The notes beneath the pieces are model-generated. The model worked only from the letters and a program-made list of their open reading frames with translations, searched no databases and was not told the origin of the DNA. This document shows, one piece after another, positions 38,922 through 48,330 of a stretch of 64,000 nt of DNA; within the stretch, counting starts at the first letter, position 1; every line of letters begins with the position of its first letter. Origin of the DNA: Isoetes taiwanensis (Eukaryota > Streptophyta > Lycopodiopsida > Isoetales > Isoetaceae); the NCBI GenBank assembly GCA_021234155.1, contig JAJEKV010000002.1:24668617-24732616 (forward strand). Direction: 5' to 3'. The position numbers were made by a program, and so were the translations under genes.

Positions 38922-39704
38922 GTCTCACACATTGCGCCCAGACCAATAATGAACTTTTCATTTTCGGTCCTGGCGCGACGTGTGAGACATTGGCTCTAAA
39001 TGGGTTAAACTTGTCCAATTTTGGTGATATAAGGGTCTAATTCTGCTGGACTCATCGAGTTAGGCAGAATTAACCCCTTATTTGGTCGATTTGGAGCTGT
39101 TTTGGGCACTTTTGGGGCATGGTCTCATACGTTGCGCCCAGACCAATAATGAACTTTTCATTTTAGGTCTGGCGCTGACGCGTGTGAGACATCCTCTCGA
39201 ATTGGCCTAGGATGTGCGTTTTGACTAAAACAAAGCTAAAACTTACTAACTCAACTTAATTAAGTAACTTCATACACTTATAATTTACTCTAAAACACTT
39301 TGTATTAAAACAAAATTTTATCATTTTACGAAATTAATAAGGCTCCCCTTTGATATGGTGGCTAAGTGCATATCTTTCTTCATTAGAGTTACTCCCTTGG
39401 CGTAATCTTGCTTGTTGTTGAGTCTTCAAAATGTTGGACCAATTTTTGCTCTGCTGCTTCTTGAACCTTGGTCTCCTGCTCTCGTTCTGCCCTCTCCTCT
39501 TCTTGTATCTCTCGCTCTATCTGCTCGTACACTTCTTGGGTCTAATATACAAATTTAACTAATCCTTACCTTAAAACTCGATCTAGCATGTTACCTTTTT
39601 TGAAATTCATCAAGTATTAAGGTGTTTATGGCCTAATGTCTCACACGTTGCACCCAGATCAAAAATGGGAGTTTCATTTTTGCTCCTGGCGCGACGTGTG
39701 AGAC
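38922..39704 (-). other. Three ~65-nt stem-loops in element A leader (unit 2)
   Basis: Duplicates of the three leader palindromes, at 38,922-38,988, 39,122-39,190 and 39,638-39,704. The first is the clearest: GTCTCACAC pairs with GTGTGAGAC and GCGCCCAGACC with GGTCCTGGCGC, around an AATAATGAACTTTTCATTTT loop. Confidence 0.72.
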
Positions 39705-39895
39705 CTTCTTGCCTTAGAAAGATTTGGCTCAACTGTTTTTAGTCTTTTTATGTTCCAATTCGCTTAACTGTTACTAGCTTAGCATATACTACAAAAATGA
39801 GAAAAAATTTTCCCACTTTTCGAGGTTTGAGAATCCTATCAAGTTAGTACTACTGGGAGCATGGCCAGTGCTTTGCTCTTGGTCTCCAAGAACAT

Positions 39896-39911
39896 TGCTC
39901 ACGATACCAGC
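39896..39911 (-). other. Primer binding site of element A (initiator tRNA-Met)
   Basis: The minus strand reads TGGTATCGTGAGCAATG immediately after the LTR. Element B reads TGGTATCAGAGCAATG at the same place, so the family PBS is TGGTATCAGAGC with the CAG altered here. Confidence 0.78.
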
Positions 39912-41548
39912 GTGGCGTCCCCCTACTCATATCACGGTGCACTCACCGTGATACAAAAGCGAGTTCATCCCCATACCAGCTCCACAGCGATCTGAGGGCC
40001 CTCCACGTATCACTGCAACCTTGATGAGTTCCAGTGGGAAGAATGAAGGGGTCATTTACCCTGTCTCCCTCAGGGTCTACCTAGCTGCGGAAGCGTAAAC
40101 ATACATGTCAGTATACAACATCAACATCACATAACCATCTCGAAGGATGGCTCATCACTTATCTGCATAGACAAAGATCAGTACATCACATATGGAATCC
40201 TACCCAAGGCTCAGACTCAAAGGGGATGACCGACGGCTTGGGTCTCCAGAGTTCATTGCAGACAGAATTCATGGCAATGGATTTGGCTGGCATAAGAACA
40301 TGGCTTAGGGTAGTCCACTCCATCCGCCCCTCCTGTGCACACTTTGCAGAGTAGGTTGAAAAGTGTTGGGACCTGACTGTAGCCCGCCGGATGCATAGCC
40401 AAAGGGGCTATTCCTGGGTTGCATCTCCCGGTTCGATGGGGCGGTAGGGATCACTCCCTCCAGAGATCTACATCTTCGACTCAAAGGTGACTAGAGGGCC
40501 ACTGCCCTTATTCGACTTGAACCCAATGGAGAGTGACGCATCACTCCACGAGTGTCGAGCCCATGCCTTGCCCACACGCAGTGGCAAGCCATTAGACCTA
40601 GTCCACAATGATCCCCGGTAGACTTTACACACCAGAGGGATCGTTCAAGAGTTAGAACACGAACCTCCTTATAAGCCAGTCTGGCCCCTTCACACACAAC
40701 CAGGTGTGGCTCTTGTACACATGCCGAATTTACAGTGTGCTAAAGAACAGTATGCTAAAGAGGCTAGCTAGGAGCATCAACTACCAGGCTTTAGGGTCTC
40801 TACCCCCCTTCCCAATACAATGAGTCCACAGAGATTCATCATCATACATATCACAGAAGAACTAAAGAACAAGATCTAATCTATATCATAGAGTTAGGTT
40901 CTTTAGTTAGAGCTTGGTATCTAGAGATCTATATCATGGCTGCTATGGGCAATTTAATAGGCTAAACCTACTGATTCGATGACTGGAAGATGGTTTAGGC
41001 TATTAAATTGACGAAATACCTGATCCCTGGCTCGCTCCTCCTGCTCTGAACTCGACCATCCTGCTCTGCTGCTAGAAGATGAAGCTAGATTGGGAAACTA
41101 ACGAGCTGCTTCGCTCAGACAAAGTCTGGGATGTGGTTTTGACTCCTGGAGCAAGCAAAACAGAGCCCTAAAACCCTATGGACGAAAATGGCAAGTTAGG
41201 GTTTCCTTAACCTATATAGACAAAGGGTTAGGGCTAGGGTTCCCATTATCCCCTTTAGGCATGTGGGATAATTGGATGTGGCCCCACTTATATTAAATAA
41301 GTAGCCTAGGATATCCACATGGGTAAATGTGTACACATGGATAAATGTGTACACATTGACACATACATGGATAAGTGTGCATATGGGCAATTGTGCCCAT
41401 AATTAAATGCACACACCTTGCAAGTTGCCCCCTAGGGTGCTACCTGCTCGGCTACACATTGGTGTACACGTCAGTCGGAATGGCGTGTACGCATGACGAG
41501 GCAGTACAGTATACGTCTTAGGACCGTATAGTATGCTGGAACGTCACA
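39912..41548 (-). repeat. LTR of element A (5' LTR)
   Basis: About 1,637 bp, ending GGAACGTCACA next to the helicase. In element orientation this is the 5' LTR, with the PBS directly after it. Confidence 0.88.
41195..41220 (-). promoter_or_regulatory. LTR A core promoter: TATA box plus telo-box
   Basis: On the minus strand TCTATATAGG (41,211-41,220) is followed after a few bases by the plant telo-box AAACCCTAAC (41,195-41,204). The same pair occurs in every LTR A copy, and a similar arrangement exists in LTR B. Confidence 0.6.
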
Positions 41549-41553
41549 ATATG

Positions 41554-42617
41554 GGATGAAATGGGGATGAAACATACGCAAGCACTCACTGCCATCGACA
41601 GGATTCTACGCGAGATACGCCAAGATGACAGGCCGTTTGGGGGAATGATAATGCTCACCGGCGGCGATTTCCGACAACAATTGCCTGTGATCAAGCGTGC
41701 AACAAAGATAGAAATCATCTCGAAGTGTGTCAAGAGAAACCCGTTGTGGATTAATTTCAAAACCCACAAGCTGACACAAAACATGCGGGTCGGAAAAGAC
41801 GAGCAAATCTTCTCAAATTGGCTGCTACGACTCGGTAATGGGGAACGGATGAACAATGAGTCGGGACTCGATCGCGACTTGGTTGAGATACCCGAAGAAT
41901 GCGTGGTAGAAGACGACTTGATTGACAGCATCTTCGGCAAGGAAATAACAGAGGCAAATGTGCACCTACTATATGACAAGGCCATCTTGACACGCTAAGA
42001 ATGAAGACACGCTAAGAATGAATGGACAACTCCATACGTACACGAGTATAGATGCCATCATTGCAGAAGGCGAAGATGCTACAAGGGATTTCCCAATTGA
42101 GTTCATCAACCACCTGACTCCTTCTGGCATGCCACCGCATAAGTTACACATCAAGGACGATGCCATCATCATCCTACTCAGAAACATGAACCCAAAGGCC
42201 GGTCTCTGCAATGGCACCCGCCTCTGTGTAATCAAAGCGCACCCAAGAATCATAGATGCAGAAATAATCACTGGCACCTACAAAGGAACACGGGCCCTCA
42301 TACCAAGGATAACATTGGAGCCATCAGATAACGACCTCCTCCCCTTCAAGCGAAGGCAATTCCCCGTGCGACTTGCATTCTCGATGACCATTAACAAGTC
42401 GCAAGGACAGTCAATGACCTCCGTTGGCATCTACCTACCAACTCCAGTATTCGCACATGGCCAGCTCTATGTCGCATTCTCAAGGTGCACCACACAACAC
42501 GGAGTGAAGGTATACATTCAAGAAACCTCAAGACAAGGAGCACTGCTAAAAAACAAAAGGAGGTTCACTCCAAATGTAGTTTACAAAGAAATTCTACAGG
42601 ATGAAATAGCCCCTTAG
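41554..42617 (+). pseudogene. Helitron PIF1-type helicase, C-terminal half
   Basis: This is the best preserved coding stretch of the Helitron. Walker B reads WDEMGM, motif III GDFRQQLPV, and the segment before motif IV LTPSGMPPHKL and GLCNGTRL. Motif V is in FSMTINKSQGQS and motif VI in LYVAFSRCTT. PIF1-type helicases unwind DNA 5' to 3'; in Helitrons the domain is fused to Rep and drives rolling-circle strand displacement. A single frame change near 41,995 (after DKAILT) separates two frames of 146 and 200 codons; the next readable residues are KNEDTLRMNG. The protein ends EIAP with stop TAG at about 42,615. The first half is 14.5 kb upstream, beyond element A. Confidence 0.92.
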
Positions 42618-42731
42618 TTTCTATAGATTTCTTACACTGTACTAATACCCAGCAGCACTGCACTCCAATAATAAAAGCTTACTGCACACATTTCTTATTG
42701 CAATAAAAACATTTACAAACTTCCAACAAAT

Positions 42732-42759
42732 GCCCAGCAACGCTGGGCACCGTTACTAG
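42732..42759 (+). other. Helitron 3' terminus: hairpin and CTAG
   Basis: A perfect 7-bp hairpin GCCCAGC-AAC-GCTGGGC (42,732-42,748) is followed after 7 nt by CTAG (42,756-42,759) and then T. Helitrons end in CTRR preceded by such a hairpin and insert next to T. It lies 115 bp after the helicase stop codon, as expected. Confidence 0.85.
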
Positions 42760-43172
42760 TATTACTAGAAATTTAGACAAAATGTTCAGCCTGCATCAAG
42801 TCTTCAATATCAAAGTAACCCTATTTAGGCATTCAACAAATAATGTACAAGCAGCAAACATAATTCAACAATAATATTCTTGTAGAGCCTAAAATTAAGA
42901 CTTTGGCGTTCAAGTTATAATATACAATCCTGGCTAGATGTTACAACAAGATGGCTAATGAGAAGGGTAAAAAGAAATAGAAGAAATACTAAGATAAGCT
43001 AGCAGCCAATACTAAGATAAAGAGGAGGACAGACATGCTCAGAATAGCACAAATGCATGAATAGAGCACAACGCATCATGCATATTTTAACCTATTGCTA
43101 CAAAAGACAACATGTTACCTAATTTCAAATTTGAAGCAGGATACTATGGCACTTGCAAGCAGATTGGAGATC
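42760..43172. other. Spacer between Helitron and element B
   Basis: AT-rich flanking DNA with no feature except the target site AGATC at its right end (43,168-43,172). Confidence 0.5.
43168..43172. other. Target site duplication of element B, left
   Basis: AGATC directly before the left LTR; it matches 56,283-56,287. Confidence 0.88.
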
Positions 43173-44806
43173 TGTGACGGTCCAAGGGAATATACGCCAT
43201 AAATACGTATATTCCTGGATCCGTCACCATACAAGTCTATCTTTATAGCCTTGTATACCATAGATTGTGGCACTAGGGGGCATGGCTAAGTTATTCTCAT
43301 AACTTAGCCAACCATAGGTTAAGCCATTATCCACGTGGCCTTAACCTATTGGGGCACCGCCACACAGGACTCACCCGATTGGTGCCACGTGGCATCCTAG
43401 GTGGACCTAACTTATATAGGCATAAACCCTAACCCTAGACCTCTTTCCAGCCCTAGCACCCAGAGACTCACCTACTTGTTCGAAACCCCGTTTCGAACAT
43501 CGTCGCTATGGCATAGGCTGGTAGCAAGAGCCCGGGCAGGGGTAGACCCGTTCTTGCAGGAGGAACAGCAGCTTGTGAGTCGAAGACCATGGAGGCACAC
43601 GGATCTGGAGGGAGAGCATCAGGAGCAGGTATGTAGGGTAGTAGTTGTGATAGCCCATCTGGAATTAGCATTCCAGATGTGCTAGTATCTTGTATCTAGA
43701 GTAGAGCCATCCTAGAACCCGTATTCAACATCTTGAACCCTAATCAATGAACCCTAACCATTAGTTAGATTGTATGATTAGGTTAAGATGTTCTTCTTAT
43801 GATCATTCTTAGGATATGATGATTATGTGATGTTGGTTGATCATGTTTGCTCCTCTTGTATTGGGAAGGGGGGTAGAGACCTAGGGCCATATGTAGTATG
43901 CTCCTAGAGTAGATCCCTTAGTTCCTATTAGTTGCGGCCTGTGCATAGGAGCCCACCAGGCTATGGAGGCTATGATATGACTCACACCCGGATAACGGGG
44001 CTAGAGGGAAAGTGGAGGGAGGATCCCCTGCAGTGGGGGGCCGAGGGGGATCCCATAGTGGGCTAGGCTTATGGTGGGTCACCGTGTGGGCCGAGCATGG
44101 GTCCGACACCTCCCCCTGGGGGCAATGGTGTTGCCCTGCCTCGAGAGCTGCAAGGGAGGGCTTGGCTCGCTTTGGGGGTTCGGTCAGTGCGAATCGCGGT
44201 GTCGCCACGATTCTCTAGGCAACGGCACCTCTAGACCCGGGAAGGAGAGATGCAACCCTTCACGCCTCATCGGACCGAGGGAGATGCAACCAGGCGGTCT
44301 CGATGGGTGATGCCCGCGGATTGCGTGATCCGGAAGGCTAGAGTCCCTGTCAGAGCCTGATCTAGCCCCACCGCAAAGTATGCGGGAGGGGGATGGAGTG
44401 GTCAACCCTAGCCATTGTTCTATGCCAGCCCTCGCCATTGCCATGACTCGGTCTGCTCTATCTTGAGGCCTAGCCCGTTGGTCACCCTCCTTACGAGTCT
44501 GAGCCGGGGTAGGAGCTCTCCTGTTTTATGGTTTGTGATTATCATCTTTGCATTGGTTTATGTGCGATGCACTACTCTCCGAGGTAGTATTTGTATATGT
44601 TTTATGCTAGTTGGACGTGTTATCGCTTCCCTTTGTTATAGGAGCCCATAGGGGAAGGCATAAAGACACCTTCGTGTTCCCTCCCCGCACTAAGAGTCAC
44701 CTCAGAGTGCGGGGTAGACGAAGGGCCCATGCGGTTGCTGAGCCGGATGGGGGATTTCCTGCCGGGTATGCGGCTGGGCGCCGTATGTTTAGCAGGGAGC
44801 GTCACA
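43173..44806 (+). repeat. 5' LTR of element B
   Basis: 1,634 bp, TGTGACGGTCC…GGGAGCGTCACA. Differences from the right LTR are mostly small changes around CAG/CTG; other positions are nearly identical, which implies a recent insertion. Confidence 0.92.
43412..43440 (+). promoter_or_regulatory. LTR B core promoter: TATA box plus telo-box
   Basis: TTATATAGG (43,412-43,420) is followed by CATAAACCCTAACCCTAG, which contains the telo-box AAACCCTAA. The same arrangement is in the right LTR near 54,892-54,920 and in LTR A. Confidence 0.6.
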
Positions 44807-44807
44807 A

Positions 44808-44819
44808 TGGTATCAGAGC
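44808..44819 (+). other. Primer binding site of element B (initiator tRNA-Met)
   Basis: TGGTATCAGAGC, complementary to the 3' end of plant initiator tRNA-Met, starts 2 nt after the 5' LTR. Confidence 0.92.
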
Positions 44820-45381
44820 AATGTTCTTGGCTGACCAAGAACTAGCACTGACCATAACCATGAAGTAGTCTAACAGGCCTATAGGGGTGTGAAATAAACA
44901 TTTCCACCATCGAACCGCGAAAATGGGGGAAAAATTTTCTCCTAGGTAGTGGGTCAGGACTTAGGTTAAGTGTTAGACGAAAGTTAAGTGAGTCAAACTC
45001 ATCTTCTAGTAAATTGGAGTGAAAATCATGCATCTGCATCAAATTTCACCTACATTGGGTCGAAGAATCATCCCAATCGGAGACCCAGGTGAAAAATGGC
45101 GCAAATCCATAATTCACACTTCAAACCATTAGGAAATTGGAAATTTCAAAGGTATAATACGAATTTTTAGGTGTATTAAGAATTAAACATATATTAAAAT
45201 TAAGGGTACTATGGGGTAATTAATAAGGGGGGCTAATAAGTAGGCCTATTAATGGTAGGAGAATATTCTCAGGGGCCCTTCCTTTTAAATATCTCTGACA
45301 CCTCATTTTTTCCCTCCAAACTTTCCTCTACCTTCTCTCTCTTGACCAGCCTATCCCCACCTGTTTTCTAGACCGTTAAAT
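44820..45381 (+). other. Element B leader / 5' region of the H3-like frame
   Basis: Non-coding. It includes GGGGGAAAAATTTTCTC (about 44,925), also present in the element A leader, an AT-rich stretch (45,140-45,300) and a pyrimidine-rich tract (45,305-45,360) just before the start codon of the H3-like frame. Confidence 0.55.
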
Positions 45382-46443
45382 ATGGCTCGAACCAAACAAA
45401 CCTATAGGAAGACTGGCCCTAGGCCTACCCTCTCCATGGCGCAGGCAGCAGGGCGGCATGTAAAGAAGATACCGAGCACCCTCACGGCCCAAGAAGGGGA
45501 AGAGCTTCCCCTACCAGCGAAAGGCGGCGACGAAGTCAGACACGATGCCAGAGAGCAGCCCCTCGCTGCGGGAACACAAAGAACCGACGACCTCGCCACT
45601 TCGGGGCCATGACACCGGCGGGAGGAGCAGAGGAGGAGCAGGTCCGCAGGTGGATCGGGCTGGCCTTCCAAATGCGGCCAAGGAAGAAAGGCAAGGAGAA
45701 GGTTGCGGAGTGGCCAGAAGAGAGGGCCGCAAGGAGGAAGAGGGAGCGCGAGGAGGAATGAACCGGAGGAGCGGAGGACAAAGAAGAAAACCATCGTCCC
45801 CACCGAACCGTCGCGGATAGAGGAGCCTCCCCCGCGAGAGGAGGAGCAGTGGAAGGGGAAGAAGAGCAGGAGGAAGAAGATGAGCAGGGGAAGGAGCGGG
45901 ACCCGGAGACCACCTTACCCAAGCAGGGCCCAAGCCACCTAAGGTGGTAAAGAAGCGTAAGGCGGGCGAGCCGGCCTTCGCCTTTGAAGGAGGACTGCCT
46001 CTACGGGCGCCTCAAGGCATACCAAGAATACCTTCGCCGGTGGACAAGGTATAATGATTATAGCATGTAGAACGCCCAGCGACCGTGGAGGGAGGCCGGC
46101 CGCCAAAGAACCAGCCCGCCCGCCCACGGCCGAGAAGCCGAAAAAAGACCCACCATGGGCCTAACTTCGGTACACTCCGTGTCTTCAGGGAGATTAGACA
46201 CTTTCAGCGGTGCACTAATCTCCCGATTAGGAAAGGCACCTTTTGAGCGACTCATCGCGGGAGGTGATGCGGCGGTTAGATCGCGGGCTTCACAGTGGTG
46301 ACGTCGCTCACAACTTCGAGTGTTGCAAGTAGTCGGCGAGGCCGAAGCTCACCCGGTTGTTTGAGGAAGGGAACCCTGCGCGATCCACGCCGAAGAGGGT
46401 GACCTTGATGCCCAAGGATATATACTTGGCGTCGCATCCATAA
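45382..46443 (+). pseudogene. Histone H3-family protein inside retrotransposon B
   Basis: The frame opens with ATG in good context (A at -3, G at +4). The translation after Met is ARTKQTYRKTG, identical to the histone H3 tail at positions 1-6, 8 and 9 (ARTKQT and RK). A long charged tail follows (45,415-46,120), with basic runs such as RPRKKGKEK and RRKRERE and an acidic run EEEQEEEDEQ. The H3 histone fold begins at about 46,166 with GTLRVFREIRHFQ (H3: GTVALREIRKYQ), then TNLPIRKGTF (H3: TELLIRKLPF). It continues in shifted frames with ERLI, LFEEGNP and CAIHA, and ends KRVTLMPKDIYLASHP and TAA at 46,441 (H3: KRVTIMPKDIQLA). It is about 350 codons against 136 for canonical H3. EIRHFQ with TNL recalls centromeric H3; MPKDI recalls canonical H3. 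At least three frameshifts are present, some at CAG/CTG-type error sites, so it may be intact in reality. Confidence 0.85.
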
Positions 46444-47110
46444 AGGAATACCCTTGAGGATGCATTTTTGTCCAAAGTAATGTAATTATTAAGTCTCCCA
46501 TAAATATAATTTTGTTGTAAAGTGACTTCAATTTTTGTATAAAAATGTGTTTGGGTTGCTCAAATTTTAGTTTAGTTGTAGCCATCATGATTGTAAGCAT
46601 CCAAATAGAAAAATTTAGTAAAAAGTACTATAGGCAAATTAGTCAAATTTTCGGCCAAAATAGCGAAATCGGAAGGAATGTCTTGCTTGACCTTTTCAGC
46701 CCTTGATTGAAGGCCCAAATTCGCATAGCCATCCGGTTTAAGCCATGTTTGCCCAGATTTTGCCAAATTAGCCCAAGTAAACATCCAAATTAGGTTAGAA
46801 AATCCTAATTAAGCATGCTAGGACCTTCAAATTTCCCAAAAACCGATTATAGAAGCGCCAAACACCGAAATCGGAAGGGTGTGCGAAAACAGCCTTTCCG
46901 TCCTTGACGGAAGGCCCAAATTCGCATAGCCACCCGGTTTCGTCCGTTTTTGCCTAGAATTACCAATTTTCACCCAACAAACCGCCATGTAGTATTTCTT
47001 GCCTTGCTTTGTCTAGAATTGCACTTCATGGTAGCTCATTTGGACACCGGGGCCATAGATTTGGAGTCTTCCCCATCAAGAACCTTTTTGCCGCGGAAGA
47101 CGAGGCACCC
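46444..47110 (+). other. AT-rich spacer after the H3-like frame
   Basis: Non-coding. It starts with an AT-rich stretch like a plant 3' untranslated region (46,480-46,620, with CATAAATATAATTTTGTTG) and contains the direct repeat at 46,664-46,985. I see no domain. Confidence 0.55.
46664..46985. repeat. Direct repeat pair, ~201-bp period, in element B spacer
   Basis: Blocks at 46,664-46,785 and 46,865-46,985 share CGAAATCGGAAGG, GAAGGCCCAAATTCGCATAG, CCACCCGGTTT and GTTTTTGCC with ATT. No coding role seen. Confidence 0.7.
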
Positions 47111-47114
47111 CTAG

Positions 47115-47124
47115 TCTATAAAAG
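47115..47124 (+). promoter_or_regulatory. TATA box before second extra frame of element B
   Basis: TCTATAAAAG followed by GGCCC lies 109 bp upstream of an ATG at 47,233. It suggests an internal promoter, so the second frame may have its own transcription start. Confidence 0.45.
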
Positions 47125-47232
47125 GGCCCTCATTTGTCATTTTCTCCCCCATCGAACTGCTCCTAGCTCTCTTGGCGATTTTCTAGCTCCTTGCTTATTC
47201 TCTTTAGCCATTTTTATACTCCTTACAGCTCA

Positions 47233-48330
47233 ATGGCGCCATCAAGCTTTGTTAGATGGTACAATGAGGCAAATCACATCCGTGAATTCCCCGCTGAGCA
47301 AGCCTTCCATGTCTTCGATCATCACTTTGACCTTCATGCCACCTTGACCGAGAACTCCCCTACTACGATATAATTTGCCGGTATGATCAGCAGGTCTTAC
47401 CACAGGAAGTTAGCTTGCCACCTAGGGGGGGGAAATGGGTTTCTCTAGATTCTCTTGCTCAAGCCATAGGTGGGGATCGGGGGGCAAGAATAAGTTATGG
47501 GATAGAACCCGGAAACATGCGGACTACATGACTGTAAGCATCATAGGCATACCGTGCGTCTCAAACCAAGCAGCCTTAGCTTTGTTCATGCGATGCAGGC
47601 GATTAACCAACGAGGAGAGCCGTCAATTCAACCTTTGGATTTGGCACCTCTCGACACTCGAGGGGCCGCCGGATAAGCATCCGGAGATCCAGACCACGCG
47701 ATCCTAACACCACGGCTCCACATCGAGACAAGCGCGGTGGCAGAGGGAGCGAGGATTATGAGGAGGAAGAAGAGGAGAACCCAAGTTGGGGAGAAAGGGA
47801 AGCGAGAAAGAATGGAGAGGCCTAGACTCGACGATCAGAAGCGACCAGGCGAGACCGAGCCACCAAGGGGTATCCACGAGCCTCACTCCGGTGATCGCCG
47901 AGGGTGAGGAGTACATACCGCCAATGACATCCTCAACCTCCCCTATTGTCAAGAAGAAGGCCTCGTGGTCGACGAACTCCTAAGCCTAATGGCAAAAGCG
48001 AGGGCAGCGACTTCATCGACTATGATTATCAAGAAATTCAAGGGAGGTGGCCGGCGACACTCCTATGCGAGGGGATACTATGTCGGACATTCAAGCCTAC
48101 CAACGGATAAAGGCGGATGTACCAGCAGCAGCAACCCATCATTCCAGAAGAGGAATTCCAAGAGATACAAAGCAGGCTGTACAAGCCAGGGAAAGGCCCA
48201 AGTTCAAGCTCAAGTCGACCAGTGCGCTCTAGAAGCATGCGGGAAGCACCTGGTAGTATCAACGGAGAAAGCGGCAACAATGTGGAGGGACCAACGAAGA
48301 TCTCGTCGCACTAGATGTTTTTGGTGAAGC
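47233..48330 (+). pseudogene. Uncharacterised protein in element B, between H3-like frame and gag
   Basis: It begins MAPSSFVRWYNEANHIREF and runs through several frames. Later pieces include GGKWVSLDSLAQAIGG (47,410-47,470), a glutamate run EDYEEEEEENPSWG (about 47,754-47,795) and SDIQAYQRIKADVP (48,070-48,120). The WY/IREF opening and the KWVSLD piece recall plant proteins annotated as putative plant transposon protein, a weak impression only. No catalytic motif is visible. Frame changes are frequent. Confidence 0.4.

Larger units (their letters stand above)
27025..41548 (-). mobile_element. LTR retrotransposon A, minus strand, inserted in Helitron helicase, internally duplicated
   Basis: The element starts TGTGACGTCCCC and ends GGAACGTCACA on the + strand, with TG…CA LTR ends. 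It is flanked by GTATG on the left and ATATG/GTATG on the right (the 38,135 copy reads GGTATG). Orientation is set by a primer binding site to initiator tRNA-Met next to the right LTR and a polypurine tract next to the left LTR, both reading on the minus strand. The PBS and next bases (TGGTATC.GAGCAATGTTC) match element B closely, so A and B are related. No reverse transcriptase, integrase or RNase H is visible in about 8 kb of internal sequence. I infer a non-autonomous element. A 3.4-kb tandem duplication adds one LTR and a piece of helicase inside the span. Confidence 0.85.
38705..42117. repeat. 3.4-kb tandem duplication, unit 2
   Basis: 3,413 bp, collinear with 35,302-38,704. CAG/CTG sites and reading frames are better preserved here, so this looks like the more accurately sequenced copy. 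Confidence 0.9.
14270..42759 (+). mobile_element. Helitron (Rep/PIF1-helicase type), interrupted and duplicated
   Basis: The span holds, in order on the + strand, a Helitron N-terminal region, the HUH rolling-circle endonuclease, the Helitron-specific linker, a PIF1-type helicase and a hairpin followed by CTAG at the 3' end. Helitrons move by rolling-circle replication using this fused protein. The gene is not intact. LTR element A sits inside the helicase, one 9.4-kb and one 3.4-kb tandem duplication multiply parts of it, and frameshifts are frequent. Coding sequence from before and after the insertion joins cleanly in the helicase (…SIMV / WDEMGM…), which shows it was once one gene. The 5' terminus is not defined, so the start given is the first coding similarity. 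Confidence 0.8.

Noticed and set aside
43425-43440. AAACCCTAACCCTAG as interstitial telomeric repeat
   Set aside because: Only two units, at a fixed place after the LTR TATA box and repeated in the other LTR; better read as a telo-box promoter motif.
44184-44444. Frames inside LTR B
   Set aside because: LTR sequence; the frames are not preserved between the two LTR copies.
45402-45933. Long minus-strand frames (128-140 codons) opposite the H3-like tail
   Set aside because: They are antisense shadows of a GC-rich, charged-residue coding stretch and show no domain.
45382-46443. The H3-like frame as an ordinary host histone gene unrelated to the retrotransposon
   Set aside because: It lies within matching LTRs, PBS, PPT and target duplication of one element, in the same orientation and before gag. 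Canonical H3 is also 136 residues without a 250-residue tail insertion. A nested insertion inside B remains possible, but no insertion boundaries were seen.
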